From: Chionoecetes opilio
Taxonomy: Eukaryota > Arthropoda > Malacostraca > Decapoda > Majidae
DNA: 64,000 nucleotides
Reading direction: 5' to 3'
Assembly (NCBI GenBank): GCA_016584305.1
Contig: JACEEZ010018529.1
Coordinates: forward strand, 189,945-253,944
Program-made: the position numbers and the translations under genes
Shown here: positions 1 through 16,026 of the stretch, one piece after another
How positions within the stretch are numbered: the first letter of the stretch is position 1
How the letters are laid out: every line of letters starts with the position of its first letter
The notes under the pieces: generated by a model
Seen by the model: only the letters and a program-made list of their open reading frames with translations
The model's database searches: none
What the model was told of the DNA's origin: nothing

Positions 1-734
1 CACCGAGGTCGTCATCTGTCACTCCCCCCCCCCCCCCAGTGAAGGACGTAGAGGCATCCAGAAGGCACCTCCCAGATGCAGTGAATGTTCAAAAAAGCTG
101 TTTTACAAACTTTGATACACTCACTTATCATTCACCAAAACAGTGTAGTTTTCTTTTAATTTCTGTGTCATTCACTCAACATCGCTTGACATCAGTTTCT
201 TCAACAAGACTGGTTAGGTAACTAAACTGGATATGTGGTCTTGCAACTCACAGTAATTTTTAAAAATCGCTTCACATTTCCTTGCCACCAATTTTTCACA
301 ACACTTGACTTGGCACTGCACTCGTAAGACTAGATGCCCACCGCGCGTCACGGCACAGACGGCCTCCTGCCAGACCCCTCACCACGGACTATTTTGTTTC
401 CTAACATTTTGGTTCAAGTTATCTGGCCTCCTCTGGCACTTTTCTGGCTTCACTTGACATTCGTCTTCACTTTCCCATGCACTGGAATCCATTATATAAA
501 GTACTTTCACAGTATTAGCACTGGAAAAGGAGGGAACAAGACCGTGCGTCGTCCACATCGAGTGAGAAAGCGTGACTGACGTCCACGGGTCAGTGTGTCA
601 CTTGCGACGCGCGGATTGGCTGAGCACGTGCACAGTCAACACATCTGTTTTGAAGCACGCTGATTGGCTAGAATCTTGCGTCGCCGTACATGATGTTTTC
701 AGTAAATCAGAGAGTTTGGAGGGCAAAACCAAGG
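1..734. other. Left edge, no gene recognised; possible promoter-like stretch
   Basis: No coding region can be supported here. A C-run lies near position 25-37. A TATA-like string (attatataaag) sits near 491-501, and two CCAAT boxes in reverse orientation (ATTGGCT) sit at 615-621 and 663-669 in a CpG-containing stretch. These could belong to a promoter for the plus-strand gene whose exons appear at 2702-3057, but no transcript start can be read from the sequence alone. Confidence 0.25.
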
Positions 735-2474
735 TATATTCACAGTGGCGTAGCTACGGGGGGGCATGGGTGGACACGTGCCCCCCCACGAGAAGCCAGT
801 GCCCCCCCAGGTGCCCACCCACTGGCCACGGCTGCCGTGTGGCGTGGGAACCGTGTTCCACTAGGTAGGACTGAGGGAGCATGCATTGAGTATTATGAAT
901 AATTTCTACTGATGACTTACCCTCGACCTCAAATACAATAAATATTGTATCCCAATGAGCAAACTAGAGAGCTAAAACGACTTTCAGATGCCAGATGGGC
1001 TTGCAGGTATGGTACTTGCAAAGTAATGAAAGAGAGACTGAATGCCGTTGTGCGTGTTCTAGAAGGTTTGGCAAATGACTGCAATGCTGACAGAGCTATT
1101 GATGCAAGAGGACTTTTAGGTCAAATAGATGCTGGGTTTGCTATGAAGCTAGCCATTATGACACATATTCTTGGTAGGATAAATCAGTTATCAAATTTGC
1201 TACAATCAGCCAATCTTGACATGGTAAAAGCTGTAGAATTAATTGAAACTGTAAGAGCCCACCTTGAAGAGATGCGGTCAGACCCAGCCTCTTTTGATGC
1301 TTTGTGGGATGAAGTTGAGAAAAACTCAGCAGCTCATGGTTTTGATACTTCAGAGTGTAGAATGTGTAGATCACCAAGGAAACGGAAACTGTCTACAAAA
1401 TTGCAGGATTTTGTTGTTACTGATTCTATTGGACAACAGTCAGGGAGCACACACTCTGATTTCAGTGTTAAGGATTCAACACGAATGAACTTCTTCTATC
1501 CTATTCTAGATCATATGTTAACATAAATGACAAGGCGCTTCAGTAATGAAGCATGTGAACTTATGAAAGCATTACAGGCACTGAATCCACAAAGTACTGC
1601 GTTCTTATCTTTTGAGAAAATGTCTGGACTTATTCATGCATTTCGTGCTAATGAGGAAGATCTTAACCATGAGCTGCACTCTGTAAAACGCATGTTAGAA
1701 AGACGCTATAAGGATGTAAGTGACAATGAAAAGCCCAAATCACTGTTAGATTTAGTGAGAATTCTTGGTCCATATGAAGAGGCATTTCCTGAGTTCTACA
1801 GACTGGCCAAAATTTCTGTAGTAATACCTGTGTCATCAGCTTCAGCAGAGAAGCTTCTCTGCTCTGAAATTAATCAAAACTACACTGAGAAATACAATGG
1901 GCAATGAAAGATTAGGTAATCTTGCTGTGTTGTCGCCGGCGAAAGAAGGTTGAAAGTTGCTGTGTTGAAAGCAGGCGAGTTAAAAGCCTTGATTTAGAAG
2001 TATTTGTTGATAAGTTTGCTGAGAACCACAAGAACAGAAGAATTTTGCTTTAAGTGAGGTATTCTCACTTTCTCAGTGGAAAAAAAAAAAATCTTTGCCT
2101 GCTGCTTTAAAACTTCTGCATTTTTCTTTATTTTCAGTATCAATTATGTTATTTCCATTTTGTATAAGTGGTAATATATGTATTTCATTTGTGGTCATGA
2201 CTGCTTTATTTCTTTCTCCATCAGCAACTGTATGATACCCTACGTACAGTACTCAACACACACTCCTAGAATAAAATCTAATAACCTTCCATAGTCCATA
2301 CACCAGATATACTCTTGATATTGGTCAGAATGCAAAATATGCAAGGGGGGGGTCTTGGCACTGTAAGTGAAAGTAAGTCCCCAGTCCCCACCAAACTCCC
2401 CAGCTGTATGGGCTTGTTCGGCTCATCTAGTGCCCCCCCAATGATAAATACCTAGCTACGCCACTGTATATTCA
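735..2474 (+). mobile_element. hAT-superfamily DNA transposon, internally deleted, with perfect 8-bp TSD
   Basis: The element proper is 743-2466. Its ends are inverted repeats sharing CAGTGGCGTAGCTA, and both ends then run into a G/C tract (GGGGGGGCA on the left, TGCCCCCCC on the right). It is bracketed by identical 8-bp direct repeats TATATTCA at 735-742 and 2467-2474, the TSD length expected of hAT elements. The inside holds a broken C-terminal part of a ZMYM1-like hAT transposase. At 1,724 bp it is shorter than an autonomous element, which suggests internal deletion. It probably sits in an intron or upstream region of the gene at 2702-3057. Confidence 0.93.
945..2053 (+). pseudogene. hAT (ZMYM1/DUF4371-type) transposase, C-terminal remnant
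   Basis: The reading frame opens with a segment rich in RLSDARWACRYGT, the hallmark found before the C-terminal part of ZMYM1-like hAT transposases. It runs 193 codons to an in-frame TAA at 1524-1526, then continues in the same frame for 126 codons. That second part ends in the hAT dimerisation region, where PVSSASAEK is followed by a one-base frame slip near 1850. The expected SALK-type motif is then in a neighbouring frame, and a further slip follows near 1935 before a tail ending around 2053. The catalytic N-terminal half is missing. One stop and at least two frameshifts make it inactive. It is a transposon gene, not a host gene. Confidence 0.88.
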
Positions 2475-2701
2475 CCCTCACATCATGTGGTCGTGGATAC
2501 TGGATAAGACTGTTTTCGCTTGCCATGGCTGATATTCTGTACTGAATGGATGGTGGGTGATCTATATACCTAAGGTAGGATGCATTGTGACTTCACTACC
2601 TATAATCTCACGTGTAAGTCACATGGAGCGCTACATTGCACATATATTATATAGAATAATGATAACAGGGAGAATACAATGCATTCCTTTTGTTCTGTTA
2701 G

Positions 2702-2796
2702 GGAATGCTGTGCTGCAAGGCCAGCCAGGCGCTTTCTTGAACCCCACAGCGAGCTCTGCCTCCCTGCGCCAGTGTATCCTCAATGCAACAGGCCTC
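2702..2796 (+). CDS. Unrecognised gene, internal exon A
   Basis: This 95-bp exon begins with two bases of a split codon (AG acceptor at 2700-2701) and ends in phase 0 at a GTGAGT donor. It encodes a sequence beginning NAVLQGQPGAFLNP. Codon-like GC content contrasts with the AT-rich surroundings. Confidence 0.6.
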
Positions 2797-3057
2797 GTGA
2801 GTGCAAACCATTCCTCTTTGGGTTTAATTGATGTCTTTAACTGTTTAATATACTGATACCAAAGTTGTTTTTTCCATGTGCGCAGCTGGATCCCACTAGC
2901 CTCACCCTGAACCGCAGTGCCGTGGCCAGCCGCGTGGAGGACCAGCTGCCCCCCCTCCCCCCCTTGGCCGCTGCCGTGACCACCTGCCCAGAACCCGTGG
3001 ACTTTGATCCAACGCCATTCCTGACATGCATCAAGCGAGCCTGTATGAGCAGTGTTG
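2702..3057 (+). CDS. Unrecognised plus-strand gene, two adjacent coding exons (partial)
   Basis: Two exons with good splice signals lie 89 bp apart. The first (2702-2796) follows a pyrimidine-rich acceptor ending in gttag and ends at CTC|GTGAGT. The second (2886-3057) follows gtgcgcag and ends at GTTG|GTGAGT. The frame joins cleanly (phase 0) and encodes 88 full codons of a serine/leucine/proline-rich sequence. The second exon includes an acidic PVDFDPTPFLTCIKRAC stretch. I do not recognise the protein. No initiator or later exon is visible: the next sequence becomes a LINE remnant from about 3215. If the last donor is not used, the frame runs on to a stop at 3246-3248. The upstream part would lie left of, or inside, the first 0.7 kb. 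Confidence 0.6.
2886..3057 (+). CDS. Unrecognised gene, internal exon B
   Basis: This 172-bp exon starts in phase 0 after a CAG acceptor and encodes LDPTSLTLNRSAVASR and, further on, a proline/leucine run and a DFDPTPFLTC motif. It ends one base into a codon at a GTGAGT donor. Reading through that donor stays open for 63 more codons, so it may instead be a terminal exon. Confidence 0.6.
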
Positions 3058-3214
3058 GTGAGTCTCCTGAGATGACCATGGTGCAGGCGTGGCTTGGATC
3101 ACGACATCCCCCGCAGCCAGCAAAGCCATTCCTAAACCTCCGGCAGTCTTCGCCCCCTGACGTGAAGACCCAGGCACCCCAGCAAGGCTCATCGCCGCAT
3201 CTTAGGCAGCTGAG

Positions 3215-4170
3215 ATTACAGAATTTTACCGGAGTACAAAGAGGATAAGCTTTAACTACAAATTAGGAAATGCGACCATTACCATAGCAAATGAGGAGAG
3301 AGACCTTGGAGGAACAATTTAAAATGACCTATCACCAGAAAAAACAGAATAAAATAGGATATGTGATGCCACATAATAAGTTCGTAATGCATATCAGAAC
3401 GGCCTTAGCTTATATGGATGAGGATATGATAAAATTAATTGTGGCTATCATTCCCCCTACATTGGAATATGCTATGCTGGTCTGGTTTTCACACAAGACA
3501 TGATGAAGATTGAAAGAATACAAAAATTGTTACTTGTCTGGCAATTTGAAATAAGAGAAGTTGGACAAATTGGGATTACTATAATTGGAAAGAGATTAGA
3601 TGGCAGTGTATAGAGGTAGTAAAGTAAAGATGGGAGCATACGCTAAGCTGAGCGTGGCATGCGGTGCTCATCTCCGTGGCATTAGCCCTTAGAGCCTGTG
3701 GTGGGTGATAACCCGTTACCCCAGGACACAGGGCTAGTGTGACTCCCGGTTACCACAGTTACCTTCCCCAGGATACCCCAGGTACCCATTTATCAACCCC
3801 GAAAGGAAGTAAGAACAGCTGGGTAGGCTGGTCACCGACTTGCCCTGGCCCGGGATCGAACCAGGGCCCGCAGATTCGTAGCCAGGCACGCTAGCCACTG
3901 CACCACGGAGGCGACAAGTGTATAGAGGAATGATGATAATGGAGAGAACTGATTACGAAGATGTTTGTGAGGGATGCAGGAAATGCAAGAGGACATGGGA
4001 AGATACAGAAGACAAGATGCATGAAGGATATTAAGCAGTTCAATTTTCCTTATTGGTGTATTGATATGTGAAATGACCTGGACAATGACATAGTAGACGC
4101 CAAGTTAATTCACGAGTTTGAAATTAAGATTAACCAAATGAGATACGGAGACCGGACACCACAAGTATAA
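3215..4170 (+). mobile_element. Degraded CR1/Jockey-like LINE, reverse transcriptase C-terminal region
   Basis: Conceptual translation shows the conserved C-terminal region of non-LTR reverse transcriptases. A YKLGNATITIANEERDLG stretch lies near 3260, an AYMDEDMIKLIV..PTLEYAMLVW stretch lies at 3400-3490, and an ERIQKL stretch follows near 3510. After an interrupting SINE (3617-3916) the tail resumes, with an FKIKLDQMRYGDR-like ending near 4110-4165. Multiple frameshifts and stops make it a fossil. Confidence 0.8.
3605..3928 (-). mobile_element. tRNA-derived SINE with 12-bp TSD, inserted in a LINE remnant
   Basis: On the minus strand the right end carries a Pol III split promoter: an A box TGGTGCAGTGG (3895-3905) and a B box GTTCGATCCC (3852-3861). 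The element (3617-3916) is bracketed by identical 12-bp repeats AGTGTATAGAGG at 3605-3616 and 3917-3928. It interrupts the LINE reverse transcriptase fossil. Confidence 0.88.
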
Positions 4171-5139
4171 TTACTATTTCAATGCAAGTTGTTGCACATC
4201 ACAACTTTGCAAAAAGCCCCCCGTATAGTCCAGGAACACTTGTGATATACACATAGATGTCCTACAAGTGTGTGGTGAAGCACATAAGGGTGAGGGTGCT
4301 GCAATGGCACATCAGTCCATAGCATTTGCCACATAGCGAAGATGTCATCAAGAGTTAGAAATGTCATCTATAATTTATAATAGAAGAGGTAAAAAACAAA
4401 CAAAAAGTGGCCAGGTTTTAGTAATGCTATAGTAATATAATTTCAACAGATAATTTTTGGATATATAGTAACATGTTTTTTTCTACAAATAACATGTTCT
4501 ATTATTCTACATTTTAAAAGGCAATTATGGAACCACAGTTTTCTTTCAATAAACATCAATATCAAATATTTCTATGACAGTCTTCTATACTTTTCAAGCA
4601 ATGTCGTTCTTACTATATACACATATAACTTATGATAATTGACCAAGGAACGATGGCATCTGACTGACCTAGGAGGGAAGTTTGCAGTGGCATACTTTTG
4701 AGGACCAGACAGATGCTCTTTATATTTGCTTGACCAACAATCCAAGAATAAAAAAAAGACTTAACTTAACTGGGATACTGACTTATTTTCTTAACATATT
4801 TCTTTGTTTATCGTTAGATGCCAGACCTTACAACACTGTTCAATGACTAAACATTATGAAGGGAATCTCTAGGAAGAAAGTGAAGTTGATGAGAATGCAT
4901 TCACTGGGTACAGACAAGGCTACGAGCTTGACTTGAGTATTTTTATTCCATACCAAGTGATGTTTTAGTGCAACTTACAGTGATATGTGAGAATACTAGT
5001 ACATGTCTTTGATGCAGTGTCCTGCACCTTACCGTCACCAAGGCCATGGGGGCCGCACTGTCTTCACGCATTTGAACATAAAAATGGTTCCTGCTGACTA
5101 GTGTGTTTTTAAAGAACCTTGTACTGATAGCAAATATAA

Positions 5140-5140
<1 letters not shown>
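4171..5140. other. AT-rich intergenic sequence, nothing recognised
   Basis: No supported coding or repeat structure is seen. Short open frames lack splice context or known motifs. Confidence 0.5.
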
Positions 5141-5142
<2 letters not shown>

Positions 5143-5197
<55 letters not shown>

Positions 5198-5212
5198 GCG
5201 TGTGTGTGTGTA
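5143..5212. repeat. (TG)n microsatellite
   Basis: An almost pure TG run of about 70 bp with two TGCG interruptions at its right end. Confidence 0.97.
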
Positions 5213-5811
5213 GGATGGGAGAGGAAGATATGTGTAGAGGAATACGAGGCATTTAAAGCTGTACACATGTGAATGTTAATGAGTGCTGTGTACAATGTAA
5301 GTGCATGTTGAATGTATAAACTACTTGTAATGTAAAATTCAACACCATCCAATATCAAATACGTATTTACAAAATAATTGGCTTCCTCAGTCATACATGA
5401 TCAGCACCTTGCATTGCACACACACACACAGCAAAACTTGGTCGCACTTCCTGAGGGTTCAACATCACCTCGTAAAGAAAAAAGAAGATAAACAGAAAAA
5501 AAATATATAACTTCTTGCCAGCGGTCTTGTCCCCAACATTACTATTAATATAGCCCATTACTGTTAATGCTGAATAACTGACTGAATAACACACAAGTGA
5601 CAACTTCTTCCTAAATAGTAACAAAATATATGAAAACCATGCGAGACTATTAAGCACAAATGGCACGCTACGTACAGTACACCAAACTCTTCATAGTAAC
5701 TCATTTGAGTGATCAGACTTGAGCTTTGCAATAAAGACAAAATTTAACAATGAAAGTGTTAACAGCTTATGAACCAGTATACTGAATCAATGCCAGTTTG
5801 GGAAAATAAAA

Positions 5812-5818
<7 letters not shown>

Positions 5819-5886
<68 letters not shown>
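5819..5886. repeat. (TA)n microsatellite
   Basis: A pure TA run of roughly 65 bp. Confidence 0.97.
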
Positions 5887-5889
<3 letters not shown>

Positions 5890-6031
5890 ATTGACAGAGA
5901 TCACGATGAACATACTAACTTTTTTATACTCTTCCTCTATTACAAAGTTTGACATTAAAAGGTAGGAAAGGGGGAAAATGGAAGTAAACACTGAACAAAT
6001 GTGTACTTTACCTAACCTTTTGACTATTTAA

Positions 6032-6243
6032 TTAACCCTTTGAGACCCAGAACGTAATTTCCATTGTAATTTGGGTAACATTAGACGATTTTTAGTGAAT
6101 ATAAGCAATGTTTTATAGATATGATCTGTTTAGTATCCTTATCCACAAGCTAATTTGGTATATTCAATCACTTTTCGTTATTTTATGGCTAACAACGGAT
6201 GATTTTATATAGCAAAGGAAAGATCTGGGCGTGAAGGGGTTAA
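6032..6243 (+). mobile_element. piggyBac-like MITE, TTAA-flanked, copy 1
   Basis: This 212-bp repeat starts TTAACCCTTTGAGACCC and ends GTGAAGGGGTTAA. It has short CCCTT-type inverted ends inside a TTAA duplication, the piggyBac target. The same sequence recurs at 14391, 39716, 41186 (inverted), 46450 (inverted) and 48905 (inverted), with a fragment at 12645. It encodes nothing. Confidence 0.82.
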
Positions 6244-9200
6244 TAACAGATGACATGGAACGAGAGGGCCATGGACTGTCATGAACACAGGAGAACACTC
6301 ACTCACCACCACAACCCTGGAGTGGCTGAACACAATAACGACACTATGCACAATATCCTGACAGGCAAATGTATAGATTATGCGCTGTGTGAAGGACGAA
6401 ACTTCTGTATATTATGTAGGAATAGTCTGCACATGTGATTAAGTCCCCAGGAAAGAAACACAATAAGTAAATAATTTGATATGGGTATAAAAAAGACCTC
6501 CACGGCAAAAGGTCTGACGGGCAAACTTTTCAATCATTGTAATAACTTGAACTGGCATTACATTTATGGTGTACATGTCTTTTAAATTTATTAACACCAG
6601 CTGGTTGAATTGTAATGCAGTTAATGGCATTTACATTGGCAATCTGTTCATTACACTATGCTTCACTATGAACTGAGCACAGGCTGAATGTACTGTAAGC
6701 AACAAGGAGGAAGGGATATGTGAAGGAATACAGGGAGATGTTGATTTAAAAGATTAAATTTAAACTCCTTGAACATCAAGACTAATAACCAACTTTGCAA
6801 AAATTATCCATAAGTTTTTCCTGCACATTCTCTATTGAAGTTTATGCCAGAAAGTCTGAAAACAGACCACCTTTTTGTACACATATGTGTTGCTTATTGC
6901 TATCATTTGACAAGTGTAAAAAGTTTTTTCAAAGTACAGAAATAATTCTGCAAAAAAATCAAAGATCACAATTTACATGAAAAACCTATTCCTATATATG
7001 GGTTATATTATGGAATGCCGTGGCCAACTAACAAGATGTCATACCAACCTTTATCACATTTCTGTCCATACAGACTGACCATGGACCTTCCAGCACCGCA
7101 GGGACCAGCGCTGGGCAGACAATACAAAAGTTGCATTAGAGCAGGACAGTCTCTACGTGCATACAAACATAATTCATGAAAAGAAATCAAAACTAGAAAG
7201 AAGACTTGGTTGACTGACTAAGGGGTGAGAAAAATGACATTGAAAAACACTAGGAACTATAAGAACATTCAATCATTAATCATGTTCTCTATCTTCAATC
7301 AGTACTATAAACTTCAAAACCCTTGGTGGAGAGATGCAGTGTGGGAACTGTAATGACTTGCAGGACAGGAATGTATAAGAGCTGTAGGCAAGAGTAGGGA
7401 ACAAAGTAGAGACTAGAAGATGGAATCCTGTTGGCAGGATTTCTGAATGCATTGAGGAATGTGTCAGTAGCAGTAAGGGGAGAGAACAATGTGAATCAAG
7501 GCTATGGCACAGAGGAGGTCATGGTGGCGGTTTTAGCCTCGTCGCCACTCGTGCCAGGAGATTGGACCGGCGTGTCATCGGCCCTTCCGCTAGGCTGCGT
7601 GGCTCTCTCTACTGCTGGTCGCCTGTTGTTACTATTTCTTACTATTATTTTTATCATTACTATTTCCTTAGATACAATCCCATTTGTTTTTTATGCATCC
7701 AGATGTAGCAGGACAATTGCAGAAATGGTGACACCAAGGTGGGAAAAATTAGACATAGTAATGTAGAATTTTAAAATATGAATAATATTATTCTTGGTGT
7801 CATCTGCAGCCAGTAATTAATAACCAGCCATCTAATAAAATTTCAATGATAATTATTGAGTTATCTTCAGGACTGACTGTAACTTATGAATTGGCCAACA
7901 AATGACCAATTTAATAAAATGAAAAATTAAGCTGTACCGATGTATTCAAGTTAAGTTTTATTTGTGGACAAACTGCAACAGATTGAATTGATTTAGTGTG
8001 GAACAAAGAATAAAGCTATAATTCATAACTAGATGGCATGACAATGACCAGCACACAACCCTACTGAGCTAACTGTACCTCAGGCATGGGACAAAGAGCA
8101 CATTAGTAACAGACCAGAAGAACCAGCGACAGCTGATCACAACTGAATGAGCACAGACCTACTGACATCCCATTAGTGGTCATCTTTCTGCATCAGCAGC
8201 AATAGCACTGAAAATCAAGGGTCAGACTGAGTACATCTACACATGAGAGGTGTCTTAGGAAAGAGTGTGTCAATGGTTTGAGATTTCCCTTGAATATATC
8301 CGCCTGTGTGCCGGGCGGGACGCAGCTTTGGGTGCTAATTGTTCCCTGCTTTCCTGAAGGCATTTTGAGTCAGTTGAGTTTCATTTGGTATGGAAATAAT
8401 CATGAAAAAATGTGATCACAACAAAAAATAGTATGTTTTGATAGCCACACCCCTTCATAAGGGAATACAGTATATCATACACATATAAAGAAATTTAAAC
8501 TTCTAAACATAAATAATTTACATTCAAACCTACTTAAGAAGCATACATTAAGTTTCAACTTACACTTTCATACACTGCATATATTTCCCCTCAGATCATG
8601 TATCTGAAGGAGAATTATAGTTCCCATCTACCACTTCTTTGTTGCTGCACACGCTCCAGAACCTCATGACAGGATCAAACCGGTTATCAGAACATTTCTT
8701 TTGGTTATCATTGTATTTTAATAAAGCGAAACCCTCCATCAGCGAGCAACACATCACAGAACACCATAGAGGTTGTGAACACTGTACACATTTTGATAAT
8801 TCTTGAAGGAAAAGCCAAAACATAAATCAAAGTAATGTATATAATAGACAAATATAGCTGTAGACGTATATGTATGTAATCATGTATAGAGTATGTGTTT
8901 ATCTTGGTCAGCTCCCTGCTTGTCAAGGGTATGCAGGCAAGGACATGATGTGCAGCAACAAAATCACATCTAATATAACAACAAACATTTCACAAAAGCT
9001 CGCACTCCTCTTTGTCAGGTTATGTGGAAAGATTCATGAATGAAAAACTTGTGATGCAGAGTATTGCCAGCACACTCGGGTCTGGTACTCCATTGATAAA
9101 TACGTACATGATATTTACATTCTTTTGTAGACAAGAAATGCTTGTTTCATCTAAACTGTATTAAAACATCAGTCAACACATTTCCAACACACAAATATAG

Positions 9201-9549
9201 TCTTCTCATAACAGCGTACGGAGCAATTAATGGCCACAAAATACTATGGGACAATATCAGACATGAATCACATTATTAGGTGTTCCCTGGCACCCACTGG
9301 GGAAGCTTTTCCCCCACAACACATCCCCCTGCCCCTACAGCAAGCCTTAGTAGGTCTGATAGAGAAGGGACATGGATGACACAATAATTGCAATAGTAGT
9401 GACTGTTGTAAGTACAGTAGTTTGGAGTCCCATGAGTCACTTTGAGGAAGGAGGCAGAGCACTCACCTGGTTCACCTTACAAAGGCTGGGCTGTAGCACC
9501 AGGGGAGTGTAGGGGTGGCGGCATTGCATTCTTCTAGGCAACACCCTGG
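6244..9549 (-). other. 3' flank / possible long 3' UTR of the SMAP gene
   Basis: This stretch downstream of the SMAP stop codon holds no supported coding exon. It is AT-rich. Possible minus-strand AATAAA polyadenylation hexamers (TTTATT on the plus strand) occur, for example near 7957. Which one is used, and whether this is UTR or intergenic, cannot be settled from sequence. Confidence 0.35.
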
Positions 9550-14203
<4,654 letters not shown>

Positions 14204-14390
14204 AGTGTTGTGCCTCGGCCGCTGACACCACAATGGCCGACTATAGACACCATGACACGCCCCGCACTGCACCATCCAACACCACACTCACACAGCAAGA
14301 ATTAACATGATTCCTTATTGCATTGTTCTTAAGGCAGGCAAACAATAATTAACATGATTCTTTATTTCATTGTTCGTAAGGCAGGCACAT

Positions 14391-14603
14391 TTAACCCCTT
14401 GAGACCCGGAACGTAATTTCCATTGTAATTTGGGCACCATTAGACGATTTTGAGTGAATATAAGTAGTAATTTATAGATATGACCTATTTAGTACCCTTG
14501 TCCACTAACTAATTTGGTATATTAAGCTGCTTTTCGTAATTTTATGGCTCGACAACATTCCATTTTTTATAGCAAAGGAAAGATCTGGGCGTGGAGGGGT
14601 TAA
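14391..14603 (+). mobile_element. piggyBac-like MITE, copy 2
   Basis: It starts TTAACCCCTTGAGACCCG and ends GAGGGGTTAA, with the same interior as the copy at 6032. It lies just upstream of SMAP exon 1. Confidence 0.82.
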
Positions 14604-15229
14604 ATATTTCCAATGTATCTATTGAAAAATACAGTTACAACCTTTTTCGTCTTGTTTTTACTTCTCAATCAAAAAATCTGTCAATATTTTACAGATAGAT
14701 TTTGTGGCAGTCATGATAATGACAAAAAAGTCCTAAAGGAATGGAGCGCAAGGTATCGGATCCCGCTAGTGGCTGGCTGGTGACCTCTATAGTGAGGCAC
14801 CAATGAAAACCTTGGTGCTCGAGCCACAGCCAATCAGCGGCCGCCTCCACCCTGACGTGAGCTGCTGTAAACATTGACACAACACTCACTCCTGCACGCC
14901 GGTAACTACCTTTTTCCTGTCCTATTGCTTCCCTCCTAAGCCCAGAGCAGTAGGCAAGGTAATTAGGGGTGTGAGAGGCTCCGGGTGGTGGCGTGGGCGC
15001 GGCGCTGACGCCCACGGCACGCCCACTGCCAGGCGATGTACCACCAGCTGACCCGCTACTGTGGCCGCAGGTTTTGTGGATGTATTTAATTGTTTGGCGA
15101 GTCCCTGGGAGCGTTTGTCGTGCGTAGAACACCTGCCGTGGCCTTGGGAGGGCGTTGTGGGCGGCCCTGCACTTCCGGCTGGCCACCTTGGGGAAGTGGC
15201 TTACCATTGGGATTGTGGCTCATGGGTTA
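14604..15229. other. SMAP upstream region, GC-rich, no gene recognised
   Basis: This is the 5' side of SMAP, with CpG-containing sequence and a CCAAT-type ATTGG (minus-strand reading) near 14831. It could hold the promoter, but no start site is readable. Open frames on both strands are not recognisable. Confidence 0.3.
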
Positions 15230-15281
15230 CAGGGAGTTTCGTACACAAGTTGTTTCGTACCCAGTTTTTGTTAGTTGTTTA

Positions 15282-15833
15282 GGTAAATTTCTAGTGTTTG
15301 CCCATACTCTCCCACTTCTCCCAAACAAGTTTGGGGACCTGTGGGAATGCAGGGTTTTCGGGTGGGGAACAAATATAGCGTCGGAAACACGTAATTTAAG
15401 AGTTGTGTAGGGGGGGCAAAATTCCCTAGATCTAGAGAAATTTGCCTAACCAAAATTAACCTAACCTAGCTGGGGGCTTGACCCACCGATAGCCTAACAT
15501 AATCTAACCTCAGCTAGCCTAACTAAATCTAACCTAACCTAACCAAATCTAACCTAACCTAAACAAATCTGACCTAACATCCTAGCGGGGGGTTGGGGGG
15601 GTTCTCGACACTTCAGTCATCATTGTGTGAGGATCGTCAGGTTCACACGCCTCTGGACTCAGAAGAAATCCAATGAATTTTCCCTAGATCTAGGGAATTT
15701 TTTCAACACCCCTAACTCAAAAACTGTGTGGTTGCGACGCATATTTTGTACCCCAGCCAAATATCCCGCATTCCCCCAGGTCCCCAAGCTTGTTTTGTGG
15801 GAGAGGGGGAGTATGGGCAAACACTAGAATAAT
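15282..15833 (-). mobile_element. Long-inverted-repeat element, copy 2 (upstream of SMAP exon 1)
   Basis: This is the reverse-oriented relative of 13152-13803. The ends share CTAGTGTTTGCCCATACT, the GGGGACCTG/GGGAATGC block, and even about 6-10 bases beyond the CTAG ends (ATTATT on one side, AATTTACC on the other). The centre contains an AACCT-rich stretch (15440-15560). Confidence 0.8.
15455..15575. repeat. Degenerate AACCT (TTAGG) telomere-type repeats
   Basis: Multiple AACCTAACCT and AATCTAACCT words occur. Similar TTAGGTTAGG clusters occur near 13480-13630, 16312-16350, 34074-34110, 34382-34410 and 59620-59670. TTAGG is the common arthropod telomere unit; here it is interstitial. Confidence 0.6.
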
Positions 15834-16026
15834 ACGTACCGTTGTTTTGTTAGTTGCTTCGTACACTTATTTTGAGTTTTTTCGTACATTTCTAGTGTTT
15901 CGTAACTAGTAGTCAAGTTCAACTCTGAGCTGAGTGCACGAAACGACTATGGTTTCATATAGACGAAACAGTTTTTTGGTTTACGAATCTACTGGTGTAC
16001 AAAACAACTTATGTACGAACTGACTG

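Larger units (their letters stand above)
15230..16026. mobile_element. Inverted-repeat element with TTTCGTAC-rich ends, split by another element
   Basis: The left end CAGGGAGTTTCGTACACAAG matches the complement of the right end (CTTATGTACGAACTGACTG), with one indel and a few mismatches. The interior carries repeated TTCGTAC words. The long-inverted-repeat element at 15282-15833 sits inside it. No clear TSD was found; the CAG ends are hAT-like. Confidence 0.5.

Noticed and set aside
3845..3916. tRNA gene
   Set aside because: A and B boxes are present, but the tRNA body is degenerate and is followed by an unrelated SINE body with a TSD; the same applies at 19524.
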